A DNA stretch of 64,000 bases from an uncultured Oscillospiraceae bacterium (GCA_944387015.1 CALXDH010000008.1:1-64000), one strand, 5' to 3'; shown: positions 17,491 to 26,300, counted from the stretch's first letter. Notes: generated from the letters alone by a model not told the origin. Program-made: numbers and translations.

Positions 17491-18867
17491 ATGGATATGG
17501 ATCTGTTGGCTGCCAAGGTCAGTGACCTGGCGGGGTTTGTGTGGAACGGCCTTTTGCTGTACCTGCTGGTGGGCACCGGCCTCATTTTCACCATCCGCAC
17601 CCGTTTTATTCAGGTGCGCAAGTTCGGCACCGGCTTCCGCCGCCTCTTCGGCAGCGTGAACCTCAACGGTGAGAAAGCCGGCAAGGAGGGCATGAGCTCC
17701 TTCCAGGCCGTGGCGACCTCCATTGCCGCCCAGGTGGGCACCGGCAATATCACCGGCTGTGCCACCGCCATGATCTCCGGCGGCCCCGGCGCCATCTTCT
17801 GGATGTGGGTGGCGGCCTTCTTCGGCATGGCGACCATCTACGGCGAGGCGGTGCTGGCCCAGACCTTCAAGACCAAGGACGAGTCGGGCCACGTCATCGG
17901 CGGTCCGGTCTATTACATCCGGGCGGTGTTCAAGGGTACCTTCGGCAAGCTCCTGGCGGGGTTCTTTGCCCTGACCATCATCTTTGCCCTGGGCTTTACC
18001 GGCAACATGGTTCAGTCCAACGCCATCTCCAACGCCTTCCAGAAGGCGCTGGGCGTGCCGACTTGGGTGGTGGGCATCCTGCTGGCCGTCGTGGCGGCCT
18101 TCATCTTCCTGGGCGGCGTGACCCGGATCGCTTCCGTGACGGAGAAGCTGGTGCCTATCATGGCCTGCTTCTATCTGGTGGGTGCTCTGGTGATGCTGGT
18201 GGCCAACATCACCAACCTGCCCCACGCCTTTGCTCTGATCTTCCAGGGCGCGTTCCAGCCCCAGGCTGTGCTGGGCGGCGCCATGGGCATCGGCGTCCGG
18301 GAGGCCATGCGCTACGGCGTTGCCCGGGGCCTGTTCTCCAATGAGGCCGGTATGGGCTCCACGCCCCATGCCCATGCGTTGGCCAAGGTGGAAAAGCCTC
18401 AGGACCAGGGTATCGTGGCCATGATCTGCGTGTTCATCGACACCTTCGTGGTGCTGACCATCACCGCCCTGGTGATGATCACCAGCGGCGCACTGAATGT
18501 GACGGACATGTCCGCAAACCCCGCCGCCGAGAATATGGCACAGGTGGCGTTTTCCACGGTGTTCCGCGGCTTTGGCGACATTTTCGTGGCGATCTGCCTG
18601 CTGTTCTTCGCCTTCTCTACGATCATCGGCTGGTATTTCTTTGGCCGTCAGAATGTCAAGTATCTCTTCGGCACCAAGGCTGTGAAGGTCTATTCGATGA
18701 TCGCGGTGGTGTGTGTGGCGCTGGGCTCCGTTCTGGATGCGCCACTGGTGTGGAACCTCTCCGACCTGTTCAACGCGCTGATGGTGTTCCCCAACCTGAT
18801 CGCCCTGCTGGCCCTCAGCGGCCTGGTGGCAAAGGTTTCCCGGGAGGACCACGAACTGCGCAAATAA
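17491..18867 (+). CDS. AGCS family sodium:alanine/glycine symporter
   Basis: The 458-residue protein has about 10-11 membrane segments and AGCS signatures: SSFQAVATSIAAQVGTGNITG near residue 71, GGPGAIFWMW, and GLFSNEAGMGSTPHAHALA near 280. It takes up alanine or glycine with sodium. The tandem glycine riboswitch upstream points to glycine as a main substrate. ATG 17491 follows AAGGAGAG. A bidirectional terminator follows the stop. Confidence 0.93.
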   Translation: MDMDLLAAKVSDLAGFVWNGLLLYLLVGTGLIFTIRTRFIQVRKFGTGFRRLFGSVNLNGEKAGKEGMSSFQAVATSIAAQVGTGNITGCATAMISGGPGAIFWMWVAAFFGMATIYGEAVLAQTFKTKDESGHVIGGPVYYIRAVFKGTFGKLLAGFFALTIIFALGFTGNMVQSNAISNAFQKALGVPTWVVGILLAVVAAFIFLGGVTRIASVTEKLVPIMACFYLVGALVMLVANITNLPHAFALIFQGAFQPQAVLGGAMGIGVREAMRYGVARGLFSNEAGMGSTPHAHALAKVEKPQDQGIVAMICVFIDTFVVLTITALVMITSGALNVTDMSANPAAENMAQVAFSTVFRGFGDIFVAICLLFFAFSTIIGWYFFGRQNVKYLFGTKAVKVYSMIAVVCVALGSVLDAPLVWNLSDLFNALMVFPNLIALLALSGLVAKVSREDHELRK

Positions 18868-18883
18868 ACGCAAATAAAAAAGT

Positions 18884-18917
18884 AAAAAGGACCGCCGCAT
18901 TTGCGGCGGTCCTTTTT
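18884..18917. terminator. Bidirectional terminator between symporter and DUF3298 gene
   Basis: AGGACCGCCGC and GCGGCGGTCCT form an 11-pair stem with loop ATTT and T/A tracts on both sides. Confidence 0.92.
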
Positions 18918-19595
18918 CTATGGGCGGGGGACCCGCAGCTCACCGAAAGGTACCGTAAAAGAGGGGATCCCCTCCACCGCCGGCGCAATGGCGTACATGG
19001 GATAGAAGAAGGTGAGACCCTCGTCTGTCAGGTAGAAACTGCGGGCATTGAACCGCCGGCGCAAAAGCCGCTTCCAGTTTTCCCGGTACCGGGCGATGCC
19101 CGCCTCCTCCTGCCGGGTGATCTCTGCTGCTGCCAGGGCCGTCAGCTGCCGCTTCCAGCCGCAGCGCCGGGGGAAGAACTCCCCCATGGACACCGGATAG
19201 CCGGTCCGCAGGTCCCAGGTATCCCCCCAGCGTTGCATCAGCGTCTGTCCCGGCAGCGTCACCTCACGGGACTGGGTGTACAAGCTCCACAGCCCCCCCT
19301 CATTGTAGGTGACCCGATAGTTCAAAGTCGCCTGAAACTGGGGCAAAGGCGTGCTGGCTTCCAGCGCCGCACGGTACTCGTCTGCCGCCTGGGGCAGGAG
19401 CCACCCCTCGCAGTAGCGGAGAAAGGAGCGGCACTGCAGCTGATAGTACCGCCAGATTCGGCGGGATACCCGGTCCATAGCCGGTACCGGCTGCGGTACG
19501 CAGACACAGGCGGAGAGCACGGGAATGCCGTCCACAGTCCATTCCCGCTCCGCCGTAAAGGTCTCCGTGTGCAGCTCCGTCAGACTTTTCTTCAT
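18918..19595 (-). CDS. DUF3298-like protein
   Basis: The 225-residue protein lacks a signal peptide or membrane span. The C-terminal part (FNARSFYLTDEGLTFFYPMYAIAPAVEGIPSFTVPFGEL, about 185-222) matches the DUF3298 pattern also found at the RsiV C-terminus. A middle segment (YRVTYNEGGLWSLYTQSREV) fits the accompanying DUF4163-like region. In RsiV this fold binds lysozyme; here there is no sigma factor neighbour and no export signal, so the role is unknown. Confidence 0.75.
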   Translation of the reverse strand: MKKSLTELHTETFTAEREWTVDGIPVLSACVCVPQPVPAMDRVSRRIWRYYQLQCRSFLRYCEGWLLPQAADEYRAALEASTPLPQFQATLNYRVTYNEGGLWSLYTQSREVTLPGQTLMQRWGDTWDLRTGYPVSMGEFFPRRCGWKRQLTALAAAEITRQEEAGIARYRENWKRLLRRRFNARSFYLTDEGLTFFYPMYAIAPAVEGIPSFTVPFGELRVPRP

Positions 19596-19791
19596 ATGCG
19601 CCGCTCCCTTCCCCCAAGTTGCGTTTGTGCCAGCCTATGCGGCGGGGAGAAAAGTGGTGCGGCGGACACCCACACTTTAAAGAGTGAAAATTTTGCCGGC
19701 CAGCCTCTTTATTTTCACGCAGTACAATGTTAAAATATGAAAGACGGCATCTTGCCGATCAACTGGAAGGATCCCAGAAAGGGTATGCGAT

Positions 19792-20088
19792 ATGGTAAAA
19801 ATCGGGAAGAAGGAAAAGAACGACGAACTGTACAAGGCCATTTTGCAGCTGAAAGATGAGCAGGAGTGCTATGACTTTTTCCAGGATCTGTGCACCATCT
19901 CTGAGCTGCGAGCGATGGAGCAGCGCTTCGAGGTGGCGTCCCTCCTCTATCAGGGAATGATCTATAACGACATCCTGGAGCGTACCGGTGCCTCCAGCGC
20001 GACCATCAGCCGGGTGAACCGCTCTTTGAGCTATGGTACGGGGGCATACGCCAAGCTTTTTGACCGCTGCAAGGAGCAGCAAAAATGA
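19792..20088 (+). CDS. yerC: YerC/YecD family TrpR-like regulator
   Basis: The 98-residue protein is a TrpR-superfamily helical DNA-binding protein, with ELRAMEQRFEVASLLYQGMIYNDILERTGASSATISRVNRSLSYG covering the helix-turn-helix. YerC-type proteins are conserved in Firmicutes; target genes are poorly known. The stop overlaps the ATG of the methyltransferase (ATGA), indicating translational coupling. Confidence 0.9.
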   Translation: MVKIGKKEKNDELYKAILQLKDEQECYDFFQDLCTISELRAMEQRFEVASLLYQGMIYNDILERTGASSATISRVNRSLSYGTGAYAKLFDRCKEQQK

Positions 20089-20846
20089 GCAGCTACGATG
20101 CTCTGGCCGCCGGATATGACGCCCTGATGACGGATGTGGGATACAAAAAGCGGGCAGACTGGCTGGTGCGCCAATTCCGCAAAAGCGGCGTGCCGGTCCG
20201 GCAGGTGCTGGATCTGGCCTGCGGCACGGGGACAATGGCGTGTCTTTTGGCCCGGAGGGGTTATCAGGTGACTGCCACCGACGGCTCTGAAGAAATGCTC
20301 ACTCAGGCCATGGCCAAGGCGGTGGACCTGGAGTCGCCTCCGCTGTTTCTGCATCAGACCATGCCGCGGCTGCGGCTTGTCCAGCCGGTGGACGCAGCGA
20401 TCTCCACAATGGATTCCCTCAACTATCTGACCCGGCCCGCTGATCTGCAGGAGACCTTTCGTCGGGTGTACCGGTGGCTGCGGCCCGGCGGCAGCTTCTG
20501 GTTTGACGTGAACACACCCTGGAAACTCCGGCGGATGGATCATCAGATGTATATGGATGAGACGGAAGAGACCTTCTGCGTGTGGCGGACGTTTTTTTCT
20601 GAAAAGCGGCAGGTGTGCACCTATCAGGTGGATCTGTTCCGTCAGCGCGGAGACGGTGCCTGGGACCGGGACTTTGAGGAACACCGGGAGCGGGCCTGGA
20701 GCCGGGAGGAGCTGGAGCAGTTCCTGACGGAGGCGGGCTTCCGGGACATCGTGTTCACCGGAGATCTGACGGATTGCCCGCCGGAGCCGGAGGAGGACCG
20801 CTGGATCGTGCGGGCCGTCCGCCCGGCGGAGGAGCCCTGCATCTGA
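20085..20846 (+). CDS. Class I SAM-dependent methyltransferase
   Basis: The 253-residue protein has the SAM-binding motif I VLDLACGTGTMACLLA (about 41-56), motif II VTATDGSEEML and the motif containing DAAISTMDSLNYL. This is the common Firmicutes small-molecule methyltransferase type; the substrate is unknown. The gene overlaps yerC by four bases. Confidence 0.88.
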   Translation: MSSYDALAAGYDALMTDVGYKKRADWLVRQFRKSGVPVRQVLDLACGTGTMACLLARRGYQVTATDGSEEMLTQAMAKAVDLESPPLFLHQTMPRLRLVQPVDAAISTMDSLNYLTRPADLQETFRRVYRWLRPGGSFWFDVNTPWKLRRMDHQMYMDETEETFCVWRTFFSEKRQVCTYQVDLFRQRGDGAWDRDFEEHRERAWSREELEQFLTEAGFRDIVFTGDLTDCPPEPEEDRWIVRAVRPAEEPCI

Positions 20847-20964
20847 GAAAATCTTCGTGCCGGCAATAGCCGGCAAAATGTGCATTTCCCCGCCCTCTGC
20901 CCGGAAAATAGGCGGAGGGCGAGACTGCCGTGGGAGTACGGCGAGAGAATAAAGGAGCAAGACG

Positions 20965-21855
20965 ATGAGCGATCAACTGATTCGGGCCATCAGCAAGGAT
21001 GGCTTTGTAAAGGCCACAGCGGTCTCCACCCGGGATCTTACCGAGCGGGCCCGCCAGATCCACCGGACGCTGCCGGTGGCCACAGCGGCCCTGGGACGGG
21101 CCCTGGCGGCCTGTTCCATGATGGGCAACGCCCTGAAGGAGGACGGCGCCAGCGTGACGCTGCAGATCAAAGGCGGCGGTCCGCTGGGGACGGTGCTGGC
21201 GGTTTCGGACAACCAGGGCAACGTCCGGGGCCGGGTGGACGAGCCGGCGGTGGACCTGCCTCTGCGGCCGGACGGCAAGCTGGATGTGGGCGGTGCCGTG
21301 GGTACCGACGGCATGCTGACCGTGATCCGGGACCTGGACATGAAGGAGCCTTACGTGGGCAGCGTGGGCCTCATCGGCGGCGAGATCGCCGAGGACCTGG
21401 CGGCCTATTTTGTGGAGTCGGAGCAGATCCCCACCGCCTGCGGCCTGGGGGTCCTGGTGGACCGGGACCAGAGCGTGCTGAAAGCGGGCGGTTATCTGAT
21501 CCAGCTGCTGCCCGGCGCCGGCGAGGACATCATCACCAAGGTGGAGGGCAGTGTCCTGGCCGCCGGAGCGGTGACGAAGCTGCTGCAGGAGGACGACGAT
21601 CCGGAGAGTATGCTGCGCCGGGCTTTGTCCGACTTTGACCTGGAGATTTTGGAGCGCAGCCCCATTGAGTACCGCTGTTACTGCAGCCGGGACCGGATGG
21701 AGCGGGCACTCATCAGCCTGGGGCCCACGGAGCTTCGGTCTCTGCTGGATGAGCAGGGGGAAGCGGAGCTGACCTGCCGCTTCTGTGACAACGTGCAGCA
21801 TTTCTCCCGGCAGGACCTGGAGGGGCTTCTGGAGGGCATGCGAAAAAAAGTTTAA
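20965..21855 (+). CDS. hslO: Redox-regulated chaperone Hsp33
   Basis: The 296-residue protein has the Hsp33 N-terminal domain (MSDQLIRAISKDGFVKATAV) and the C-terminal zinc redox switch with Cys-X-Cys (RCYCSRD) and Cys-X2-Cys (CRFCDNV). Under oxidative stress the cysteines release zinc and the protein becomes an ATP-independent holdase. All four cysteines are present. AAAGGAGC precedes the ATG. It ends just before the tRNA promoter. Confidence 0.95.
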   Translation: MSDQLIRAISKDGFVKATAVSTRDLTERARQIHRTLPVATAALGRALAACSMMGNALKEDGASVTLQIKGGGPLGTVLAVSDNQGNVRGRVDEPAVDLPLRPDGKLDVGGAVGTDGMLTVIRDLDMKEPYVGSVGLIGGEIAEDLAAYFVESEQIPTACGLGVLVDRDQSVLKAGGYLIQLLPGAGEDIITKVEGSVLAAGAVTKLLQEDDDPESMLRRALSDFDLEILERSPIEYRCYCSRDRMERALISLGPTELRSLLDEQGEAELTCRFCDNVQHFSRQDLEGLLEGMRKKV

Positions 21856-21873
21856 AAAATCTCAAAAATACAG

Positions 21874-21902
21874 TTGACAAACCGGACCCATCTCAGTATA
21901 AT
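21874..21902 (+). promoter_or_regulatory. Consensus promoter of the tRNA cluster
   Basis: TTGACA and TATAAT lie exactly 17 bp apart, 31 bp before tRNA-Val. Confidence 0.9.
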
Positions 21903-21933
21903 AACTTTTGTCGTCTGACGAAAACGGCAATCG

Positions 21934-22010
21934 GGGAGCATAGCTCAGCTGGTTAGAGCACCTGCCTTACAAGCAGGGGGTCACTGGTTCGAGTCCAGTT
22001 GTTCCCACCA
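21934..22010 (+). tRNA. tRNA-Val (anticodon TAC)
   Basis: It folds as a cloverleaf with acceptor GGGAGCA/TGTTCCC, anticodon stem CCTGC/GCAGG around CTTACAA, T loop GTTCGAGTCC and an encoded CCA. Confidence 0.95.
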
Positions 22011-22021
22011 CTTATTGAGAT

Positions 22022-22098
22022 GGCCCGGTAGTTCAGTTGGTTAGAACGCTAGCCTGTCACGCTAGAGGTCGACGGTTCGAGCCCGTTCCGGGTCGCCA
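22022..22098 (+). tRNA. tRNA-Asp (anticodon GTC)
   Basis: Acceptor GGCCCGG/CCGGGTC, anticodon stem CTAGC/GCTAG around CTGTCAC, discriminator G and an encoded CCA. A perfect hairpin (CCCAAGAAGC/GCTTCTTGGG) separates it from tRNA-Phe. Confidence 0.95.
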
Positions 22099-22131
22099 TC
22101 TCCCAAGAAGCATTTGCTTCTTGGGAAACCT

Positions 22132-22207
<76 letters not shown>

Positions 22208-22210
22208 TTT

Positions 22211-22286
22211 GCGGGCATAGCTCATCTGGTAGAGCGCCACCTTGCCAAGGTGGAGGTAGCGAGTTCGAGCCTCGTTGCCCGCTCCA
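22211..22286 (+). tRNA. tRNA-Gly (anticodon GCC)
   Basis: Acceptor GCGGGCA/TGCCCGC, anticodon loop TTGCCAA between CCACC/GGTGG, and an encoded CCA. A perfect GATGCCCACAC/GTGTGGGCATC hairpin follows at 22293-22318. Confidence 0.95.
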
Positions 22287-22380
22287 GACGCGATGCCCAC
22301 ACGAGAGTGTGGGCATCGCAGTTCAAAAAATAAGTGTGGACTTTTCCGGAAAGTTTGCATATAATATAAATGTCCCAGAT

Positions 22381-22455
22381 GGTGACATAGCCAAGTGGTA
22401 AGGCAAGGGTCTGCAAAACCCTGATTCCCCGGTTCAAATCCGGGTGTCACCTCCA
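22381..22455 (+). tRNA. tRNA-Cys (anticodon GCA)
   Basis: Acceptor GGTGACA/TGTCACC, anticodon loop CTGCAAA, T loop GTTCAAATCC and an encoded CCA. Confidence 0.95.
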
Positions 22456-22461
22456 TATTGT

Positions 22462-22518
22462 AAAAAAGGTATAGATGCCGTAGGCTGTAAGCCTACGGCA
22501 TCAACCTTTTCCGGGTTT
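22462..22518 (+). terminator. Terminator of the tRNA cluster
   Basis: GATGCCGTAGGC and GCCTACGGCATC form a 12-pair stem extended by AAAAGGT/ACCTTTT, followed further on by T6. Confidence 0.85.
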
Positions 22519-22815
22519 TTTACCCCCCTCAAATTCAGGGTTTGAACAATAGATGACATAGGCTATTCCGGTGGATGAGCAAAGATTTGAACCACTATTC
22601 TGCCACCATTTTGCAGGATTATATGCCGGTGCCCTTTTTGAAAGCGTTTTTTTCAAAAAAGGCACCGTTTTTCAGACTAAAAAGATTCACAAAATTATGG
22701 GCACCGTTTTGTTGGTTTTAATAACCATCAGAGTGGTGCCCTTTTGTTTCCCAAAAAGGGCGCCAGCCCAAAGAAAATTGTGCGTTACAAATAAAAACAA
22801 TAAGCAAATGTCATC
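22519..22815 (+). other. AT-rich spacer with two hairpins between tRNAs and the OppF remnant
   Basis: No gene is evident. GGTGCC (from about 22630) and GGCACC with T-rich flanks form a terminator-like hairpin, and GGGCACC/GGTGCCC (about 22698-22741) forms another followed by TTTTG. The low GC content differs from both neighbours and suggests that this is where the 5' part of the transporter gene was lost or foreign sequence entered. Confidence 0.5.
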
Positions 22816-23646
22816 ATGCGTCTGCTCCAGCGCGGCGACGGAAAGCTGCTCTACCGGGGAAAGGACATCTTCACGGCGGACCGGGAGGAGGCTCTGGCCC
22901 TGTGCCAGAAGATGCAGATCATCTTCCAGGACCCCTACTCCTCGCTCAACCCCCGGAAAACGGTCCGGGCCATTTTGTCCGAGGCCTTTGAGATCCACCA
23001 CTACGGGACCAAGGAGGAGATCGCCAAGGCGGTGGAGGACCTGTGCGAGCGTGTGCAGATCCCGCTGAACCTGCTGGATCACTTCCCCCATGAGCTGGAC
23101 GGCGGTATGCGGCAGATCGTGGGAATCGCCCGGGCGCTGTCCCTCAACGCGGACTTTATCGTCTGCGATGAGCCGGTGTCTTCTCTGGATGTGTCCATTT
23201 AGGCCCGTATCGTCAATCTCCTGATGGATCTGCAGAAGAAGATGGGGCTTTCCTATCTGTTCATCTCTCACGATCTGAGCGTGGTGCGCCACATCTCCAA
23301 CCGCATCGCGGTGATGTATTTGGGCCAGATCGTGGAGATCGCGGAGACCGACGAGATGTTTGCCAATACCTGTCACCCCTATTCCGTGGCGCTGCTGTCC
23401 GCGGTGCCCCGGGTGAACGTAGACAAAAAGGTCTCCCGGATCGTCTTGAAAGGAGACGTTCCCAGCCCGGTCAACCCCAAGCCCGGCTGCCGTTTCGCGC
23501 CGCGCTGCTGGATGGCGCAGGAGCGCTGCTTCCAGGAGGCGCCTGAGATGTCCGAAGTAGCGCCGGGCCACTGTGTGGCCTGCCACTTCGCCAATGAGAC
23601 CCGGGAGCGGATGAAGACGGCGGAGATCTCTACCCTGGCCGACTGA
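22816..23646 (+). pseudogene. Decayed oligopeptide ABC transporter ATPase (OppF type)
   Basis: Two open stretches in the same frame are parted by one TAG (23200-23202), where family members have Gln (SSLDVSI-stop-ARIVNLL). Missing at the N-terminus are about 60 residues with the Walker A loop. Remaining are the Q-loop IIFQDPYSSLNPRKT, Walker B FIVCDEP and the OppF C-terminal CxF/APRC cysteine motif (GCRFAPRC). The ABC signature reads LDGGMRQIVGIARAL instead of LSGGQRQR. Together these make it a pseudogene. It ends 26 bp before the ribokinase gene, and no other transporter subunits remain here. Confidence 0.85.
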
Positions 23647-23672
23647 CGGCAGCATACAGGGAGGTGTGGATC

Positions 23673-24662
23673 ATGGGGAAAAAACCTAAGATACTGGTGG
23701 TCGGAAGTCTTGTCATGGACCTGACCGTCTCCACCCGGCGGTTTCCGGAGCCGGGGGAGACGGTGCTGGGCAGCAGCTTCCAGAGCGCACCGGGCGGCAA
23801 GGGGGCCAACCAGGCCATTCAGGCTGCCCGGCTGGGGGCCGATGTGACGATGGTCGGCATGGTGGGCGGCGATGCCTTCGGTCAGACGCTGCTGCAGTCT
23901 CTGAAGGCGGCAGGCGTGGATACCAGCCATGTGGAGATCGTGCCGGAATCTTCCTCTGCGGTGGGAGCCATCCTGCTCCACCCGGACGGTCATGGCGGGA
24001 TACAGAACCGAATCATTGTGGTGCCGGGGGCCAACGCCTGCGTCACTGAGAAAACACTGGCGTTTTTGGAGCGGGAGATCTCCCAGTACGATCTTTTGAT
24101 GCTGCAGCTGGAGATCACCCTGGAAGCCAACCGGCGGGCGGTGGAGCTGGCCCGGGCGGCCGGGGTACCGGTCATGCTCAATCCGGCGCCTGCGGCTCCT
24201 CTGCCGGAGGATCTGCTGGATGGACTGACATACCTTTCGCCCAATGAGCATGAAGCGGCTGTGATCGCGGGGACGGAGCCGGTACGGACGCAGGTACTGA
24301 TGGCGGCCCGGATGGCGGCGGAGGCACTGGCCCGCAGAGGTGTGGAAAACGTTCTGGTCACACTGGGAGGAAACGGAGCGGCGCTGCTGCGGCAGGGGCA
24401 GTTTTTCCACAGTCCCTGCGTACCGGTGGAAAAAGTGCTGGATCCCACCGCTGCGGGAGACTCCTTTATCGCCGCCTTTTCCGTGGCGGTCTGCCAGGGG
24501 CTGGATACCGCAGCGGCGCTGGAATTTGCCAACTGCACGGCGGCGCTCACCGTGTCGCGTATGGGGGCACAGCCCAGCCTGCCCAGTCTCAATCAGGTTT
24601 TGCTGCTGCTGGAGCAGACCGGCAGGTCCGAATTGAAAAGAGAGGTGGAAGAGAAATGGTAG
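23673..24662 (+). CDS. Ribokinase-like PfkB sugar kinase
   Basis: The 329-residue PfkB kinase has GSLVMDLTVSTRRFPEPGETVLG near the N-terminus, the PGGKGANQAIQAARLGA sugar-binding motif and DPTAAGDSFIAAF near residue 260 as the anion hole and catalytic Asp. Ribokinase phosphorylates ribose at O5; related enzymes use other pentoses. In this sugar locus the substrate may be a ketopentose. ATG 23673 follows AGGGAGG. The gene overlaps the SIS gene by seven bases. Confidence 0.88.
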   Translation: MGKKPKILVVGSLVMDLTVSTRRFPEPGETVLGSSFQSAPGGKGANQAIQAARLGADVTMVGMVGGDAFGQTLLQSLKAAGVDTSHVEIVPESSSAVGAILLHPDGHGGIQNRIIVVPGANACVTEKTLAFLEREISQYDLLMLQLEITLEANRRAVELARAAGVPVMLNPAPAAPLPEDLLDGLTYLSPNEHEAAVIAGTEPVRTQVLMAARMAAEALARRGVENVLVTLGGNGAALLRQGQFFHSPCVPVEKVLDPTAAGDSFIAAFSVAVCQGLDTAAALEFANCTAALTVSRMGAQPSLPSLNQVLLLLEQTGRSELKREVEEKW

Positions 24663-25288
24663 AGGAGCGGGACTTGCGGCGGACGGAGTGTGAACACGCG
24701 CTGGCGGAGTTCAACCGCATTTGCCGCACGGAGCTGGACCGGTGCCTGGAACCTTATTCGCAGGAACCGTATTTTCAGGCAGCCGCCCTGATTGCCGCGT
24801 GCCGCCGCAAAGGCGGGCGGATCCATGCCACGGGGATCGGCAAGCCGGCGCATCTTTGCGGATACGCCGCCTCGCTGCTCTCTTCCACCGGCACGCCCAC
24901 CTACTATCTCCACGGGACGGAGGCCGTACACGGCTCCTGCGGACAGCTGGTGGAGGGAGATGTGGTGATCTGCATCTCCAACAGCGGCGAGACCGCGGAA
25001 CTGAAAGCCACCGTGCAGGCCGTGCGGGAAAACGGCGGCCGCATTGTTGCTATCACGGGAAATCCCGCGTCGTGGCTGGCGAAAAACGCGGATGTGCACC
25101 TGTTTGCCGGCGTTTCGCAGGAGGGAGACAGTTTGAACCGGGCGCCCAGGCTCTCGGTACTGGCGGAGATGATGGTACTGCAGAGGCTTAGTATTGTGCT
25201 TCAGGCGAATTATGGCCTGACCAGCACCCAATATGTCCGGTGGCACCCCGCGGGGCGGCTGGGGCAGCTGCGGGAGGATGAGCGCTAA
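24656..25288 (+). CDS. SIS-domain sugar-phosphate isomerase, KpsF/GutQ-like
   Basis: The 210-residue single SIS domain shows the pattern of arabinose-5-phosphate isomerases: ATGIGKPAHLCGYAASLLSSTGTP (about 58-81), EAVHGSCGQL, CISNSGETAELKAT and the C-terminal WHPAGRLGQL. The CBS domains found in KpsF are absent. Such enzymes interconvert ribulose 5-phosphate and arabinose 5-phosphate; the exact substrate here is inferred. It is coupled to the kinase by overlap. Confidence 0.82.
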   Translation: MVEERDLRRTECEHALAEFNRICRTELDRCLEPYSQEPYFQAAALIAACRRKGGRIHATGIGKPAHLCGYAASLLSSTGTPTYYLHGTEAVHGSCGQLVEGDVVICISNSGETAELKATVQAVRENGGRIVAITGNPASWLAKNADVHLFAGVSQEGDSLNRAPRLSVLAEMMVLQRLSIVLQANYGLTSTQYVRWHPAGRLGQLREDER

Positions 25289-25354
25289 ACGCCGTACCGA
25301 TCCGGCGGCATCCGTGTCGAAAAAGAGGATAAAGCGTCTGCTTTGAGCGCTTTC

Positions 25355-25425
25355 TTTACTTTTCTCCAATAATTGGGTATCATGGTGATACATGCAATCT
25401 ATTTGCCTGAACTACGTCTGGTAGT
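25355..25425 (+). promoter_or_regulatory. Promoter with palindromic operators before the GntR gene
   Basis: TTTACT (25355-25360) and TATCAT (25378-25383) lie 17 bp apart. The palindrome GTATCATGGTGATAC (25377-25391) covers the -10 box. A second one, ACTACGTCTGGTAGT (25411-25425), lies 19 bp downstream. Both are candidate sites for the GntR protein encoded at 25447. Confidence 0.65.
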
Positions 25426-25446
25426 CACGGATAAGGAGCAGAGGAT

Positions 25447-26175
25447 ATGATGTTAAATAGAGAAAGCGCGACGCCGCTGCACGCTCAGCTGGAGCAGATC
25501 ATGCGCCAGAAGATGGCCAGCAATGAGTGGCCGGTGGGCAAACTGATCCCTTCGGAAAACAAGATCAGTCAGGAGTACGGGATCAGCCGCATGACTGTCC
25601 GCAACGTCATCGCGAAGCTGGAGCAGGAAGGCCTGGTGGAGCGTGTGATGGGAAAGGGGACTTATGTCAGCTCGCCCAAGATGCGGGGCGGCAACCTGAA
25701 GTTTGACGGAATCATCTCTCAGCTCCAGAAGATGGGCTACACCATCACCACGAAAGTGCTGGAGATCGAGAGAAAGACGGACGCAAAACTCTCAGGAGTG
25801 TTCTCCCTGCCGGCGGATTGTGTTTATTATGCGGTCAAGCGCCTGCGCTATATGAACGACAGCCCCATGAGCGTCCATGTTACATACATCCCGGCGTTTC
25901 TCGCGCCGGACCTGGATGGAAAGCGGGAGGAGATGGAGTCCAACCAGCTGTTCATGATCCTGGAGAAGTCCTACGGCCTGGTCCGGGGGACCGTCTCTGA
26001 GACCTGGAACGCCACCAGGGCGCCCAAGTGGGTGGCGGAGACGCTGCAGATCAAGCCCAGTCAGCCCATGCTGACGGATTACAGCGTGACCTATAACCTG
26101 GAAGGGCATGTCTACTGTACGGAGACGGAGTATTTCCGGGGAGACAAGATCTCGCTGTACTTTGAATTCCAGTAA
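25447..26175 (+). CDS. GntR family regulator with UTRA domain
   Basis: The 242-residue protein has a GntR winged helix (PLHAQLEQIMRQKM to GLVERVMGKGTYVSSPK, about 10-75) and a HutC-type UTRA effector domain (about 90-240) ending TEYFRGDKISLYFEFQ. Such regulators bind sugar phosphates or similar effectors and repress neighbouring catabolic genes. It follows AAGGAG and sits inside the sugar locus after two palindromes, so it probably controls the operon and itself. Confidence 0.9.
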   Translation: MMLNRESATPLHAQLEQIMRQKMASNEWPVGKLIPSENKISQEYGISRMTVRNVIAKLEQEGLVERVMGKGTYVSSPKMRGGNLKFDGIISQLQKMGYTITTKVLEIERKTDAKLSGVFSLPADCVYYAVKRLRYMNDSPMSVHVTYIPAFLAPDLDGKREEMESNQLFMILEKSYGLVRGTVSETWNATRAPKWVAETLQIKPSQPMLTDYSVTYNLEGHVYCTETEYFRGDKISLYFEFQ

Positions 26176-26190
26176 CCGGGCGGTGTCCCG

Positions 26191-26214
26191 CAGCCCCCGC
26201 GAAAGCGGGGGCTG
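26191..26214 (+). other. GAAA-loop hairpin between gntR and the isomerase gene
   Basis: CAGCCCCCGC and GCGGGGGCTG form ten pairs closed by a GAAA tetraloop. No T tract follows, so it is more likely an mRNA stability or processing element than a terminator. Confidence 0.6.
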
Positions 26215-26300
26215 GGAAAGCGCGCCCTGAAGGCTGCGGGAGGCTGGCCTGACAAAGGAGTGCAGGCAGTGCCCTGCGGCGGGAATTTCGGGAGGAAGTC

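Noticed and set aside
22571..22815. Open frame or tRNA fragment between the tRNA cluster and the OppF remnant
   Set aside because: GATTTGAACC looks like a T-arm on the other strand, but the flanking bases do not pair, and the encoded peptide has no recognisable pattern.
23224..23646. Separate small ATPase gene
   Set aside because: It is the in-frame continuation of the OppF remnant after the TAG and lacks its own RBS.
26191..26214. Terminator after the GntR gene
   Set aside because: The stem is strong, but no T tract follows and the sugar genes continue on the same strand.
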